Shown: positions 8,711 to 18,410, numbered from the stretch's first letter. The stretch is DNA of 20,234 nucleotides from Laetiporus sulphureus 93-53 (GCF_001632365.1 NW_024468607.1:40787-61020); one strand, 5' to 3'. Notes: generated from the sequence alone by a model not told the origin. Numbers and translations: made by a program.

Positions 8711-9630
8711 ACGCCTGACGGTATATTGATAGCGTGGGTGCTGCGCCTGCCTGTACCTGAACGATAATCTCAATATTTCACTGACTCCGTCGCTCCAACG
8801 AATACTACCACTCCTTGCACGATGCTTCAAGTTGTCTCATCCTTTGGGAGCAAGCGAGCGGCCTATGTTGAATCATGCATCTTCCGATGTCAAAGAGCAC
8901 AGCAGGCTCTTCTTCCGCACTCTACTCTCCGTCGTGCTGGAATGAGGCAGTTTCTTGGTGGAGCAACTATGGCGAGAGCGTCGAGCCCACCTTCGACCAA
9001 TACAATGCGTATAATCCATGGCGGAAGTTTAATGCAGCGGTCGGATACAGCGTTCAGGTGACACATCGGCACGCACCGGATGGTCATGACCATGTCGTTC
9101 TGTCTGGGCAGTTCACGACCTGTCTTATTCTTTGTTGTCTTACGGTTGAAATAAAATGCGAGTCAAATCGTCACTACGAGTGAAAGAGCCTTCGATAAGA
9201 GTTATAAAATTCACCTATTGATGACATAGTAGACTTAACAGCGAGCCTGACAATACGGAATCAAGCAATGATATCAAACCTTCACCGTCCCAGAAATGTA
9301 AAACTTCGACATGGAGACCAGAACGGCCGTAGACGATTCAGACCAGTCGGGTAATCGATGCATGAGGGGAAGACGGCTGAGGTTATGCCGTACTGCCCAC
9401 TTATAATTGACAATGAATTCATGAGCAACTCTGGCCCGCGCCCACAGAAGGCATGGACCCATTTGTGACTACGTTTCTCTGTTAGGTCCAACGAAGAACC
9501 GATGCAGTATGCTGAGATTCGGACGTAGAGCAAAATGGCAGAATCCCAAACTGGATTTACGAAGTAGACTCAATGATGAGTATTGGGACCATGTTTCCGT
9601 TTGAGTAAATGAAAGTATGCTCACGTCAGC
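8711..9630. other. Unassigned stretch
   Basis: Plus-strand frames 8822-9061 and 8875-9183 overlap in different registers; the latter contains SWWSNYGESVEPTFDQYNAY. The minus frame 9274-9462 (VAHEFIVNYKWAVRHN) lies downstream of zinc-finger copy 2 and could hold its 3' exon or UTR. None is recognised. Confidence 0.2.
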
Positions 9631-9981
9631 CTATATCGGCCCAGGACAAATGCCTGCATGTTCGTGCCTCCTCAGTGCATCAGGTCTGGAGAAACACGTG
9701 CCGCAAACCAGGCAAATGGGCGAAGTGGAGCGGACGTGCACGAAAGCAACGTGCTTCCCAAAATTGGCGTACTTTATCTTCCTGTTGCAAACGGTGTGGT
9801 GCAGCTGAAGAGGGACGCCAGGTGGAGGGTCCGGGCGACGGACAATCCACTGGCATCTTCCAGTCATGGCGGGGCCGAGGGGTTGCAAATGAAATTGTTT
9901 GAGGTGACGGGTGCAACCAGTAGCGATGGTGTCATCTAGTAAAATCCCACATCCATCCCACTGGCAAACCTGTTGGCTCAT
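9631..9981 (-). CDS. Small three-zinc-finger protein, copy 2
   Basis: The 116-codon frame is paralogous to the plus-strand gene at 5729. Over the 110 aligned residues from CQW to CPGP I count 72 identities. All predicted zinc ligands are kept: CQWDGC with H-x4-H; CQW, a Pro-containing loop, C-x11-H-x4-H; and C-x2-C-x12-H-x5-C. The split-finger loop is shorter on proline (RRPDPPPGVPLQLHH). The frame ends GICPGP-I-stop. In copy 1 the matching codons read GVCPGPNQ, so a CAG-to-TAG change may have created this stop a few codons before a conserved splice donor region (GTGAGC versus GTAAGC). It may therefore be a slightly shortened functional gene or an early pseudogene. The two copies face each other about 3.4 kb apart. 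Confidence 0.65.
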   Translation of the reverse strand: MSQQVCQWDGCGILLDDTIATGCTRHLKQFHLQPLGPAMTGRCQWIVRRPDPPPGVPLQLHHTVCNRKIKYANFGKHVAFVHVRSTSPICLVCGTCFSRPDALRRHEHAGICPGPI

Positions 9982-10327
9982 GTTACATAGCTTCTAACGA
10001 CCGAAGCCGAGATACGTACCGCACCGGTCTGACTCCCTGCGTTCGAGGAATACGGTACAGATGTAGGCAAAGTTAATACCGAGACGATTACTGTTGCCCC
10101 AGGGAGAAATATAATGCAGTGATTGTTCAGATGGATAGACCAGCGAATATCCGTAAGCCCACGAAGAAGAACCACGAATGAAGTCACTAACCGCTGTCAG
10201 TTTCCTTGTCTCGTCGATCGGGTTCGACAGTCTTCTCGTTCAGACTTTCCGAATACTCGGTTGTTCCTGCGACGGTTGTTGTCGGGGAAGTAATAACAGA
10301 CATCACATGGTCGAACGTGCCAACTAC

Positions 10328-11825
10328 TCAAGCGAAAAATGCCATTAGCTTTGTGAAGACATGCCTACATGAACACATACCACCGAGCGAATCCGTTTGT
10401 ATATTTGGTCTAAGAGCGTTCAATAGCTCGACCAGATCGCCAGGAAATTCTTCGCCCTATTCGGATATCAGCTTTTCTTGCTTGTGGAATGCGCAAGAGC
10501 AGACGTCACCGATGCGTACCATCGAGATGATTTCAGTGTCTTCATCGCATGCTACAGCCCATTCGGCATCCGAATGCTAATCGCATAGTTAGTGGTAACA
10601 ATGTCGACGGGCTCTAACATGAGCGGTGGACAATGGACTGCTCACCTCGAGAATATAATCCAGCAATATGTCATCGGGATCGTATGGCTGTCGAAGCGGT
10701 CAGCATTGTCTAGCGGTCGGTTCTGTGTAGAAGCACCTTGCAGCCACTGGGAACCTTCCGAATCACGGAATCCTCTGCGGGCTCGTTCACATAGCGGGGA
10801 CTTCCCGATGTCAGCGATTCCGCATTGTTGACATCGTCGAGATCCAGAGTATCTGGCCCGACAGCAGCAGCAGCCTCTACAGGAGAGAATGCGCGCTGTT
10901 TCACTTGAAAATAGTGAAGGAAGACACATTGATCCTTCCTAGGTGGGTCTTGGCTGTAATTGATGGTAGTGGATAGCGATGTTCCATTGTGTCGCCTCGT
11001 AGGCTGCCGTCGTTCTTTGTCGTCGGCAACCTCCGCGGTTGGAACGCGAGAACGGCTTCGTCCAGATCTATGATAAATTGTAACGTCTCGTCGGTCTGGC
11101 AACCGACCCAAGGCAGTCGCCTGCAAATCAGAATTTGCAGTAAAATCAATCTCAACGAGCCATTCGCCACCCGCGTACGATGTTAATGCCCATTCCGTCG
11201 TTTTAGACCAACCGGAGACAAAGATTATGTCTTCCACTTTCAGGTCGATGTCGCATTCGTCCCGGATGAACGAACGCCAGTGCCCGATATTTCGTGCCAC
11301 ATATCGAGGAAGCGAAGCAGATCGAGCGAGCTTCTGTCGGTCGGCAGGTTCTCTCAAAATAAGCAATGCGCCTTTATCGCGTTGACATTCAAGCTTGAAG
11401 GTCCCACCAAGTCCATCTCTCAATATCAAGAGACTAATATCAGCACCAACAGCCCACAATCCTGCTCCAATGGATGTCACTTACGCCATGACTGATGCAT
11501 CGCGCTCAGTTTCCCTAACGCCGCTGCTATGCAGTATCCCCACAGGGATCGCATCCGCGTTGGTCGTCACGGCACCCAGTGGAATAGGATATTGCTCCAA
11601 GTCATCTGGTACGCGGCAGCGATTGTTTTTTGGGCCATCTGCAGGACGAGTGGCATTGAAGAGACGGTGAAAGGCGCCATCTTCGAAGAATCCCACATCT
11701 CCTATCAGGACTTCGCCAAAGATGGTGGGCTCAGGTCTATAGAGAGGATACCCATGCCCGCACGGAGACAGCTCTTCAACGTAGATTTCGTGTGGTAGGG
11801 TAGCGTTAGGCATGCTATGAGGCAT
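10328..11825 (-). CDS. GHGYPL-family agaricomycete protein, five exons
   Basis: My model is 11825-11485, 11433-10737, 10687-10646, 10576-10520 and 10456-10328, giving 421 residues. Introns are 51, 49, 69 and 63 nt, all GT-AG; intron 3 has a textbook CTAAC branch site. Residues 23-33 read GHGYPLYRPEP, followed by IGDVGFFEDGAFHRLFN and RPAD. Around 133-140 is DKGALLIL and at 186-195 VSGWSKTTEW. DQCVFL lies near 270, then YDPDDILLDYILE and HSDAEWAVACDED at 347-373. This motif order is that of a large expanded family of uncharacterised agaricomycete proteins known to me only as hypothetical. No signal peptide or membrane segment is seen. The donor of intron 2 (GTGCTT) is poor; an in-frame alternative starts at 10790 (GTGAAC). 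A further possible intron (10380-10324, donor GTATGT) would move the stop to 10187. Function is unknown. Confidence 0.8.
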
Positions 11826-13109
11826 GTGTGGTTTTATCCAACGGGGCCCGATGCGGTGAAGAGAACTGGTCCTTTATCGTGCGCGGTTTCTGAGCACTTC
11901 GACGATGTTCTGGCAGCGACGTTCGTCCGACATAGTTCCGCTGGCACATATCATGTGGCTAAACGTTCGTTTCCACATTGAAAATGAGGCGAAGATAAAG
12001 GGAGGCGCCTTGCGTAAGTGTCTCATCGTGCATGTTTGGCGCGAGTTTTGACGCACGCAGCACGCACCAACTAGACACTGACCCTCTCGAATGTCATCGA
12101 TGGACCTAGATGAAATCTCGAACCTGTCCTCTTACAAGAGGCGCACCACATTAGGAGCTCCATGTATGGTCTTCATTGTCTGCGTCGAGAATGTCTTCTG
12201 TGGATTCTCCGAACTGTCGGCATGTTCCCTCAGTGATCCTTCTATGATTAACAGTAACGAGACGTCTGGCAGGGAACTGCACGTCGTTCTAGGGGTCTCT
12301 ATGCCGAAGACTGGCTGGTCATCTTGAAACTCTTATAGCACATTTGATCCATGGAAGAACGATCGAGCCCAGCGCACATCACGTCGAAGGCACCAGACGT
12401 GCCGGACGAGTGTCGCTGGGCCCTTTGCACTGTCCATTCTTTGCCAATGGGAGGGACACCATACAGCACAGACCGTGCCACTCTGAGGCCCTGCCTATGA
12501 TGTGTAAGGTAACATCCAGCACACCAAGGAAGCGAGAGCGTACGCAGGTCATCGAACACACGTTGCAAGCCGGCAGATCGGGAAGATTAAACCTTTTTGG
12601 TTCCGCAATGTGATGTACCCTTCATGTCACGGAATAATCCGACGAAGAAAAGGATACGGGATAGGCGACGAGCCCTCGAAAAGTGAGGCCATGAGGAGCG
12701 AGGGCCAGCGGTCCATGATCAAGTATCACCGCAAAATGAAATGCCATGCCAGCATGCTCTCGTCCCTGCCGCTTATCCCCAATCTTGACACCCGCTCGAC
12801 AACAAGAAGCATGGAAAAATCGCGAGAAGCCAACTCCGCAGTGATGCATCCAGAGCATCTTCCGACTCGGATGGAGCGCCACGGAGCCGAATAGTCCGCC
12901 TTTGCATGCTTCGCGAGCCGTGAACATTGTCCTGGAAACCCCCGTTTGTAACGTCCACATGCAAGGAACGTGCAGGACGAAAATCCAATCCGTGACAACT
13001 CACCGGAAACGCTCACACTGGGGAACGAATGGGACCGCCCTGGATAATCCATGCGTGCCATCGCAGGAGCAAGAGAAAGCATGCTCCGCGCTCGATCGTA
13101 TACCCCGAC
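11826..13109. other. Unassigned stretch upstream of the GHGYPL gene
   Basis: This must contain the promoter of the minus-strand gene ending at 11825, but no clear TATA box is seen. Long overlapping frames (12091-12327 plus, 12299-12613 both strands, 12610-12894 plus, 12726-13271 minus, 181 codons) occur on opposite strands, show no domains and are probably chance openings in GC-rich sequence. Confidence 0.3.
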
Positions 13110-13220
13110 GAGACAAAACGCGACAAAAGCGCGCTCTTGTCCCTTCCTATTTGCAGGTCGCTTATGCCCACTCGGGGGCGACGGCCTTGAGAAGGTGCAC
13201 ACCGAGTCGCATCGTGAGTC
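13110..13220. repeat. Partial copy of a repeat-B-related segment, unit 1
   Basis: It aligns with 13647-13760 through GACAAAAGCGCGCT, then GCCCACTCGRG, then CTTGAGAAG and CACACCGAG. The CGACAAAAGCGCGCTCTTGTC block also resembles 3117-3160 and 7163-7200 in the two copies of repeat B, so all four belong to one diverged family. Confidence 0.5.
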
Positions 13221-13646
13221 ATTCGTGTGATATTGATGCGCAAATAGGAGGAAAGACGCACGTCGGGGCATGTCTGCCTGCCTGCGACCACATCAAGACT
13301 GCACAAAGGATACGTGTTCGCGCAGATTCGGGTACGCGTGTGGAAGGGCGGAAGTGCACGACGCGATATCGAGAGCAGCAGGTCCGGCCGCCTTGGCCAC
13401 CGGGTTCTACGCCAGCCTCCACGATGATGCCTTACATTGCCGAGACAGCCGAGAAGCGGCACGCAAGACGCTAATAGGAGGAGACGAATACAATCAAACA
13501 TTCTATGTTGGGACGAGACTGCGGCAACGCACTTAGTATCCCATTCATGTTACCGACATGAACGGTACTCGCTTCGCGTGCGCCGCACACCAGAGCCACC
13601 AATTCTACGCACGACCATCATGATCACAGATGCGAGCATGTATCGC

Positions 13647-13760
13647 AATAAAGCGTGACAAAGTGCGCTTCTCTCGCTGCCTCTTGGCATATCCTTTGCG
13701 CCCACTCGAGACAGACAGAGAGAAGAACTTGAGAAGACACACCGAGCTGGACTGTGAACG
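13647..13760. repeat. Partial copy of a repeat-B-related segment, unit 2
   Basis: It is the direct-orientation partner of 13110-13220, offset by about 535 bp. It includes a purine-rich ACAGACAGAGAGAAGAA run. Confidence 0.5.
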
Positions 13761-15656
13761 GTGCGAGTGAGATCGCCGTCAAGATCTTCTTGATGGACAG
13801 TCGGCGGAGGACAAGCGTAGGTACACGCGGCTGAAAGCACAGTCGCCGATGGGCCATACAAATTGCAAGGCAGTCACCGTGTAGATGTTCAATTGCTACA
13901 GCGACTCATCCTGGACTGACAGCAGTTGGCATAGTACGCAGAGACGAAGTAGGGCGTCAACGTAGCGCGCCGGCGCTTTCACCTTCGAGCTCAAGTGCAA
14001 GCTCCAGCTTCTCTTCAGCTCCCACCGACATCTTCTGCCGATGAGACTGACCTGGGTAACCACGATGGCTACTATCACTACACATGTTAATTCACCGCGA
14101 GTACTGGCTACTACGTCCATCACTTCCAAGTTCCGGCCTGCTGTCGTGATGCGACGTATCGACAACTGCGCTCGTCCATTCCTTCGATCCTGTACGGCGC
14201 GCTAGCCGGTCAATGTGTGTTCCGGAGGAAAGCGCCTCTGGCTGGGCTCATGTCATCTGGCTGACAAGAACATCTCACTGTGGCCACACGGGCCATACGC
14301 GCATGCTGCCTCTGTTCTGTCGACTACGCCTCGTACGGTCAAACGGTATTGTATCTTGCAAAACATTTGCAATCCATGAATCTCCTTCCGCTCCCACTGA
14401 AGGATGCATCCTCAAGCTCGTCGAGACTGTTGGAAGTAGCCGACCGACGGCACTTTCGGTAGAACGCGCTCAACGTGTCGGGAGGGACGAGCGCCAAGCG
14501 ACGGCTGAAACGCGTCGCAGGCGGTACCTGGAAACGGAGCGGGCGAGTACGGAAGGGTGGAAAAGACATATAAGTACGCACCTGTAGTACCATAGGCCCC
14601 AGTCGTTTGTGGCCTCACCAGCCTCTCACTCCCTTGCACCCATGAGACGGGAAGGTGCCGGCTGGCTAACACCCTTGCTGCACCAGAGAGATGACTATAC
14701 AGCAGATCAGCTTTCGGCAGCGACTGTGAATGAGTAGATAGATTTGGCTTGATCAGTGACGCTGCAGGAGCACGGCGATGTGCGTTCTTCCTTGTAATTC
14801 CTTTTGGATGTCAAAACAAATTTGTTTAACGGACAAGAAGAAGAGTCACGGAGGATCAACGTCAACGCTGGGCCGAGGCGCGACTATGATGATGGGATTC
14901 AGAGTGCGGCTCCATTCGCATTCACCACACCGTGCATCAGCCCCCCTGCCCCCCTCTCTTCTCACCGACACTAATTCAGCTTCTTCGCTATGCACGCTCC
15001 TCACTTTCGTACGTACGCCGAATATGCAGTTCTTTGACGATAGGGATGACGGTTTAGGTGCTTGTTCGGAGATGCGCCAGCGGATCACAGACAGCAAGCA
15101 TGTCATTCGCCCGCCGTATCCTCTCTGTCAGTCTTTAGGTGGTGTGTGGGCCCGAGAAGACGCGTACTCGCCGCCCAGCCATCCTTCTTCTGGTCTTTCT
15201 CGAACTATCATTTATCTCAAGCGATGCACATCATGCCGACAGGTTCATCCATTCTCGAACATGCAAGGATGCTTGCCGAACGTGACCGATCCACATGTGA
15301 GGACGCATCCTGTGCATTCGCGGGGGAGAGGGGGTTAACAGTATGTGCCAGCACACAAATATACCTACGGACAGCGAAGAGGCTGGTGGACGGCTTGACG
15401 TCCATCTGTATAAGTCGAGACATTCATGATAACGTACAAGCGCGAGGTCAGCCTCTTCGATGGTCGCCTCCTTGTCCGAGACGGTGTGTGTCATAGTTCT
15501 CATTCTATAGTCGCTCAAAACCTTTCAGGTCAATCTTTCTTCACGCCTGTAGCTTAGGATGCGCGAGTTTGCAGCTCGACAATAGCCCATCGTATGACGA
15601 TTGCTCATTACGCGTGCTGAATGTCTTGTGTGCTTGATCGTGCAGATCCTGTGACT
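13761..15656. other. Unassigned stretch
   Basis: No gene is recognised. The longest frame is 14778-15338 on the plus strand (186 codons). It begins with a basic, Ser/Pro-rich run, has no domain and no splice pattern I trust, and overlaps other open frames. A pyrimidine-rich tract at about 14939-14965 resembles a basidiomycete promoter tract but leads into nothing convincing. Confidence 0.3.
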
Positions 15657-15773
15657 ATGACATCACCCATGGATGAATCGAGTACGGATGAGTCGCCTTC
15701 AAGAGGACAGATGGGTGTTGTGAAGCCAGGAATGTCTGGCTCTCCGATTTATATTGAGATGCCGCTGAAGTAA
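15657..15773 (+). CDS. Small ORF of 38 codons, Ser/Asp/Glu then Pro-rich
   Basis: The frame starts ATG at 15657, directly after a CGTGCAG that could be a splice acceptor. It runs MDESSTDESPSRGQMGVV then PGMSGSPIYIEMPLK to TAA. Codon use and composition look protein-like, and the position between an acceptor-like site and the neighbouring gene makes a terminal exon possible. I recognise no family and found no upstream exon. Confidence 0.2.
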   Translation: MTSPMDESSTDESPSRGQMGVVKPGMSGSPIYIEMPLK

Positions 15774-15996
15774 GTGTGATACCGCAAGTTCCGATACAAC
15801 CGTCCAACGTTACTAGATACTGATGTACAATGAAATCCACCATGATACGAGGGTCGCAACTGTCAAACGCGTACATATACAAATGAGCTAGAGACAGCAA
15901 AACTGTCCATAACACGATCATAAAAGTATTGGGACGAGCGGCCTAGGTAGCAATCGATAGCAACCCTTCGACACCATTCTTGAGGTCGCTCGGATA

Positions 15997-16564
15997 TTAT
16001 GATGCGATAATGATAGTCTCGTTCCCAACTTGCATAAAAGGCTCAGGGCCAGCCTACAAGAGAACGTCAACACCACCAACACCAACATGGAAAACCATCA
16101 CTCACGCCAATAAGCGCCAAATGGGTCGCGCTCAGGGACGCTTCGCCTGCGGACATGCTCGCCGGGATCTGTACCGTGAAGTTTTGATACGGCGGCCACT
16201 CCGTCGAGTGGTACACAGGGTCGTACGGTCCTATGTACAGGATATCGCCGAGCTGCTGCGTCGTGTCGAACGATGCGCAGCCGTCGCTGTATCCCGCACA
16301 TGACTTGAGACAGATCGCGAGGCCGACTTCTATTGACGGGGTTGCGGGGACCTAAGAGAAAGATAGTGAGCCAGGAACTAGACTATAGCGGCAGTAGAAG
16401 AAAAAAAGAATGTTTCGACGTACGGGCTGGGCTACGAGGACGGTGATGTTGCTGCCAGCACTGACAGTTGTCCCTGCCGCGGGATAGTCGACATAGATCC
16501 ACTGAGCATGCACAGACGCGGCAAGAATGCCGAACAGAATGAGGGATTTGATGAAGGCGAACAT
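15997..16564 (-). CDS. Small secreted protein, three exons
   Basis: Exons 16564-16424, 16351-16106 and 16053-15997 join in phase through introns of 72 nt (GTACGT...TCTTAG) and 52 nt (GTGAGT...TTGTAG) to give 147 residues. Residues 1-20 form a clear signal peptide (MFAFIKSLILFGILAASVHA, cleaved before Gln21). The mature part has VDYPAAGTTVSAGSNITV, a VGLAICLKSC block with three cysteines at 61, 65 and 72, GPYDPVYH at 88-95, PPYQNFTV at 100-107 and LSATHLALIGAGPEP near the end. I recognise this GPYDP/PPYQNFTV layout from a common family of small secreted basidiomycete proteins without assigned function. Sequons lie at N39, N104 and N140. There is no transmembrane or GPI-like tail, so it is probably released or wall-bound. 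The gene looks intact and has a TATA box. Confidence 0.85.
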
Positions 16565-16646
16565 TGTTCGAATAACTTCGAGTTATTTTCTCTTGGGTAA
16601 GCACAAAGCTAAGGCTCTTGCACTATGACGCTGCCAGAAAGTCTCC

Positions 16647-16653
16647 CTTTATA
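16647..16653 (-). promoter_or_regulatory. TATA box of the secreted-protein gene
   Basis: TATAAAG on the minus strand lies about 83 nt upstream of the ATG at 16564, in GTCAGTATAAAGGGAG. The spacing suits a core promoter with a 5' leader of some 50 nt. Confidence 0.6.
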
Positions 16654-16807
16654 CTGACCAAATTCCATCGTTATTTCAGGCTGCGCTGTTGCTACAAGGT
16701 ACACGGCCCGACATCAACCCGCTGCGAAGCGTCTGGCTGCATAGCCACTCTCCAATACATGCGAGCGTAGATCGTCCGCGGCCTGTCTGATCAAACCCAT
16801 TCGCGGT

Positions 16808-17140
16808 CTACTCTTCATCCAGCATGGAACAACGTAGTACCACCTGGTCCAGCACGAACGAGAAGACAACGAGCTTCTCGAGGTGAACCTTCTCCGCGTG
16901 ATTTTCGCTGGTCGCGACCTCCTTGGCCAACGTCATCCGTATTAGCCCTCGGAAATAAGTTGCTGGTATCTGCATGGACATACCCCGCCATAAAGTTTCG
17001 CCGTCTGCTTTACATGGGACTCAAATGAGATCCGCCCTCATACAGCTTCGGATGACGTCAGCAAAAGCGGCCACGAAAGGCCAGAGCCAGCATCGTAGTT
17101 TTTGATGGGGATTAATGTCCGTGGTCCTGTAAAGGCAGCG
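16808..17140 (-). pseudogene. Unrecognised coding-like frame interrupted by one stop
   Basis: On the minus strand the frame ending at TAG 16808-16810 is open back to 17020 (70 residues, including ETLWRGMSMQIPATYF and EKVHLEKLVVFSFVLDQVV). After a single TGA at 17023-17021 it stays open to about 17140 (CWLWPFVAAFADVIRSCM), near a CTTTACAG acceptor-like site. The mix of hydrophobic and charged residues looks like real protein. It may be a terminal exon with a nearby intron, or a decayed gene. I recognise no family. Confidence 0.3.
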
Positions 17141-17250
17141 GCATCAGTACTCCAAGACGAAGAGGCCGTGAGGTGCAGACGCCGACCTCGTTCTCAGTAT
17201 CTATCGTGCACGAGATTACGAGGGACGACGCGACGCGTTGACGCACGTTC

Positions 17251-17514
17251 TCATTCGTTGCAGCAGTAGTCCATCGTGACACTACCGTCTATCTCCTTAC
17301 CAGCACCCCTGATCCGATTCCAGTGGCCGACCTCGGGGCGCACGCGGACATAGATTTGCAGCAGTGGGAAGAAAATAGCGTGATTAAATGCCTGAGCGAG
17401 GGATATGTAAACGATGATTAAGCAGAAAGGAAGATAGAATGACAACCACAAAGCCGCAAGTACGGACCATATGTACAGGCGAAGGGAATGGATGTCTGCT
17501 CGGTGGTCAGTCAT
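17251..17514 (-). CDS. Hydrophobic ORF, possible membrane-protein fragment
   Basis: It is an 87-codon frame with one or two predicted membrane spans (IWSVLAALWLSFYLPFCLII, then VYISLAQAF) followed by a basic segment. Much of the hydrophobic stretch could instead be an 85-nt intron (GTACAT...CTCAG), so the reading is ambiguous. Upstream on the same strand, 17805-17770 and 17700-17560 can be spliced in frame through a GTGAGA...CCCAG intron to give a basic Arg-rich segment. No family is recognised. Confidence 0.2.
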   Translation of the reverse strand: MTDHRADIHSLRLYIWSVLAALWLSFYLPFCLIIVYISLAQAFNHAIFFPLLQIYVRVRPEVGHWNRIRGAGKEIDGSVTMDYCCNE

Positions 17515-18042
17515 ATAGGATGCCCGAGAGGAGCACGCGAAATACTAGTTTCATCCACGGACAAGAAGAGTTGCATCATCTACTTCGTTCAAGGAGCCTT
17601 ACATGGCCCCGCTCGTTCGTGCTCCCACGCTTTCTTTTCCGAGTCACAGACCGCACAACAGCTCCGCGTGCACCATTGGTAGAGATTCCAGTGAAAGAGT
17701 CGCCGAACCTGGGTAAAGCAGCTGCTCAGTGCAACGTCGATCGATCGTGAATGCAGAAACTTGGAACTTAAGAGTCTCACCATGTAGCCCGTGCCTGCCG
17801 CTCAAGCAGGGCCTAGGTAATGAGTGTATGTACACACATGTACAGCCTTAAGGCCACAATCGATTAAAGGAAGTCCGTTCTTTGAGATATGAGCATGACA
17901 AGACGAGATGACATGTCCCGCCAAAAGTAGCTCCGTTGATGTCCTCATCCAATTACCATAGAACTTGATTCTGTGATGTCCGAACTGGGAGTATCGTTCG
18001 GCCATCAGAGGTCTGGGTTGGTTACATACCATGTAGACAAAC
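17515..18042. other. Unassigned stretch
   Basis: Only short overlapping frames are present, apart from the possible spliced segment at 17560-17805 on the minus strand. No repeat or RNA gene is seen. Confidence 0.3.
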
Positions 18043-18270
18043 TTATAGTTCTTTCACGAGTTGAACAGCTTGACCCCAATTGCCTAAGGCGGTCTGAAGG
18101 TCAATCCGTACCCAAAGGCTGTTTTTACCCCCAGCGATAGCTTGAAGGTGAAAGCGGATCGTGCCTTGCGCAATTTGCGCAACGTTCTGCGAGTTGTCGA
18201 TTTGAATCTGAACGCCACTCTGCAGATTTCCACCAGGCTTCCCGATTGGTCGGTCAGGGCCGGTCCAAAA
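18043..18270 (-). CDS. Unrecognised coding fragment abutting the LINE insertion
   Basis: From the base next to the LINE poly(A) tail, one minus-strand frame is open for 75 codons to TAA at 18045-18043. It has no ATG of its own near the start and reads TGPDRPIGKPGGNLQSG, then DNSQNVAQIAQGTIRFHLQ, then KNSLWVRIDLQTALGNWG. It is Gln/Asn-rich with alternating polar and hydrophobic residues, looks like real protein, and lacks its beginning. The simplest reading is the 3' end of a gene whose 5' part lies on the far side of the LINE, outside the window. I do not recognise the family. Confidence 0.4.
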   Translation of the reverse strand, partial: FWTGPDRPIGKPGGNLQSGVQIQIDNSQNVAQIAQGTIRFHLQAIAGGKNSLWVRIDLQTALGNWGQAVQLVKEL

Positions 18271-18271
18271 C

Positions 18272-18285
18272 TTTTTTTTTTTTTT
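18272..18285 (-). other. Poly(A) tail of the LINE
   Basis: Fourteen uninterrupted T on plus (A on the element strand) follow ATATAAATTGTACTC. They mark the 3' end of the copied RNA and the insertion point at 18271/18272. Confidence 0.85.
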
Positions 18286-18300
18286 GAGTACAATTTATAT

Positions 18301-18315
18301 ACCGCCGAAGGCGGT
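18301..18315 (-). other. 3' UTR hairpin of the LINE
   Basis: ACCGCC-TTC-GGCGGT is a perfect 6-bp stem with a 3-nt loop, 15 nt before the poly(A) start. In several LINE groups a 3' stem-loop is what the reverse transcriptase recognises. That role here is inferred from position only. Confidence 0.55.
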
Positions 18316-18410
18316 CGTAGGTGTGGGTACAAAGTGGTGTCTACGGTGGACTGGGCGCACCCAGGATCGAATACAAAGCATGCACATCAGCACGATAGCA
18401 AAGAAACCCC

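Noticed and set aside
10206..11798. Plus-strand ORFs across 10.2-11.8 kb
   Set aside because: They are antisense shadows of the spliced minus-strand GHGYPL gene, whose motifs and introns are consistent.
12105..12165. tRNA-like pieces on the minus strand (GGTTCGAG with a nearby CTCTTGTAAGAG hairpin)
   Set aside because: The T-arm cannot pair (the bases 3' of TTCGAGA do not complement the 5' side), and no acceptor stem or A-box was found.
12726..13271. 181-codon minus-strand ORF
   Set aside because: It is overlapped by plus-strand frames of similar length (12902-13474), has no domain or splice pattern, and its compositional bias explains the openness.
14778..15338. 186-codon plus-strand ORF as a gene
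   Set aside because: Low-complexity Ser/Pro and His runs, no domain, no defensible start context; kept only as a note in the gap entry.
16855..16935. Plus-strand NLLRVIFAGRDLL resembling the helix I AGRDT motif of P450s
   Set aside because: Thr is missing, flanks show no other P450 motif, and the minus strand carries a longer, better coding-like frame here.
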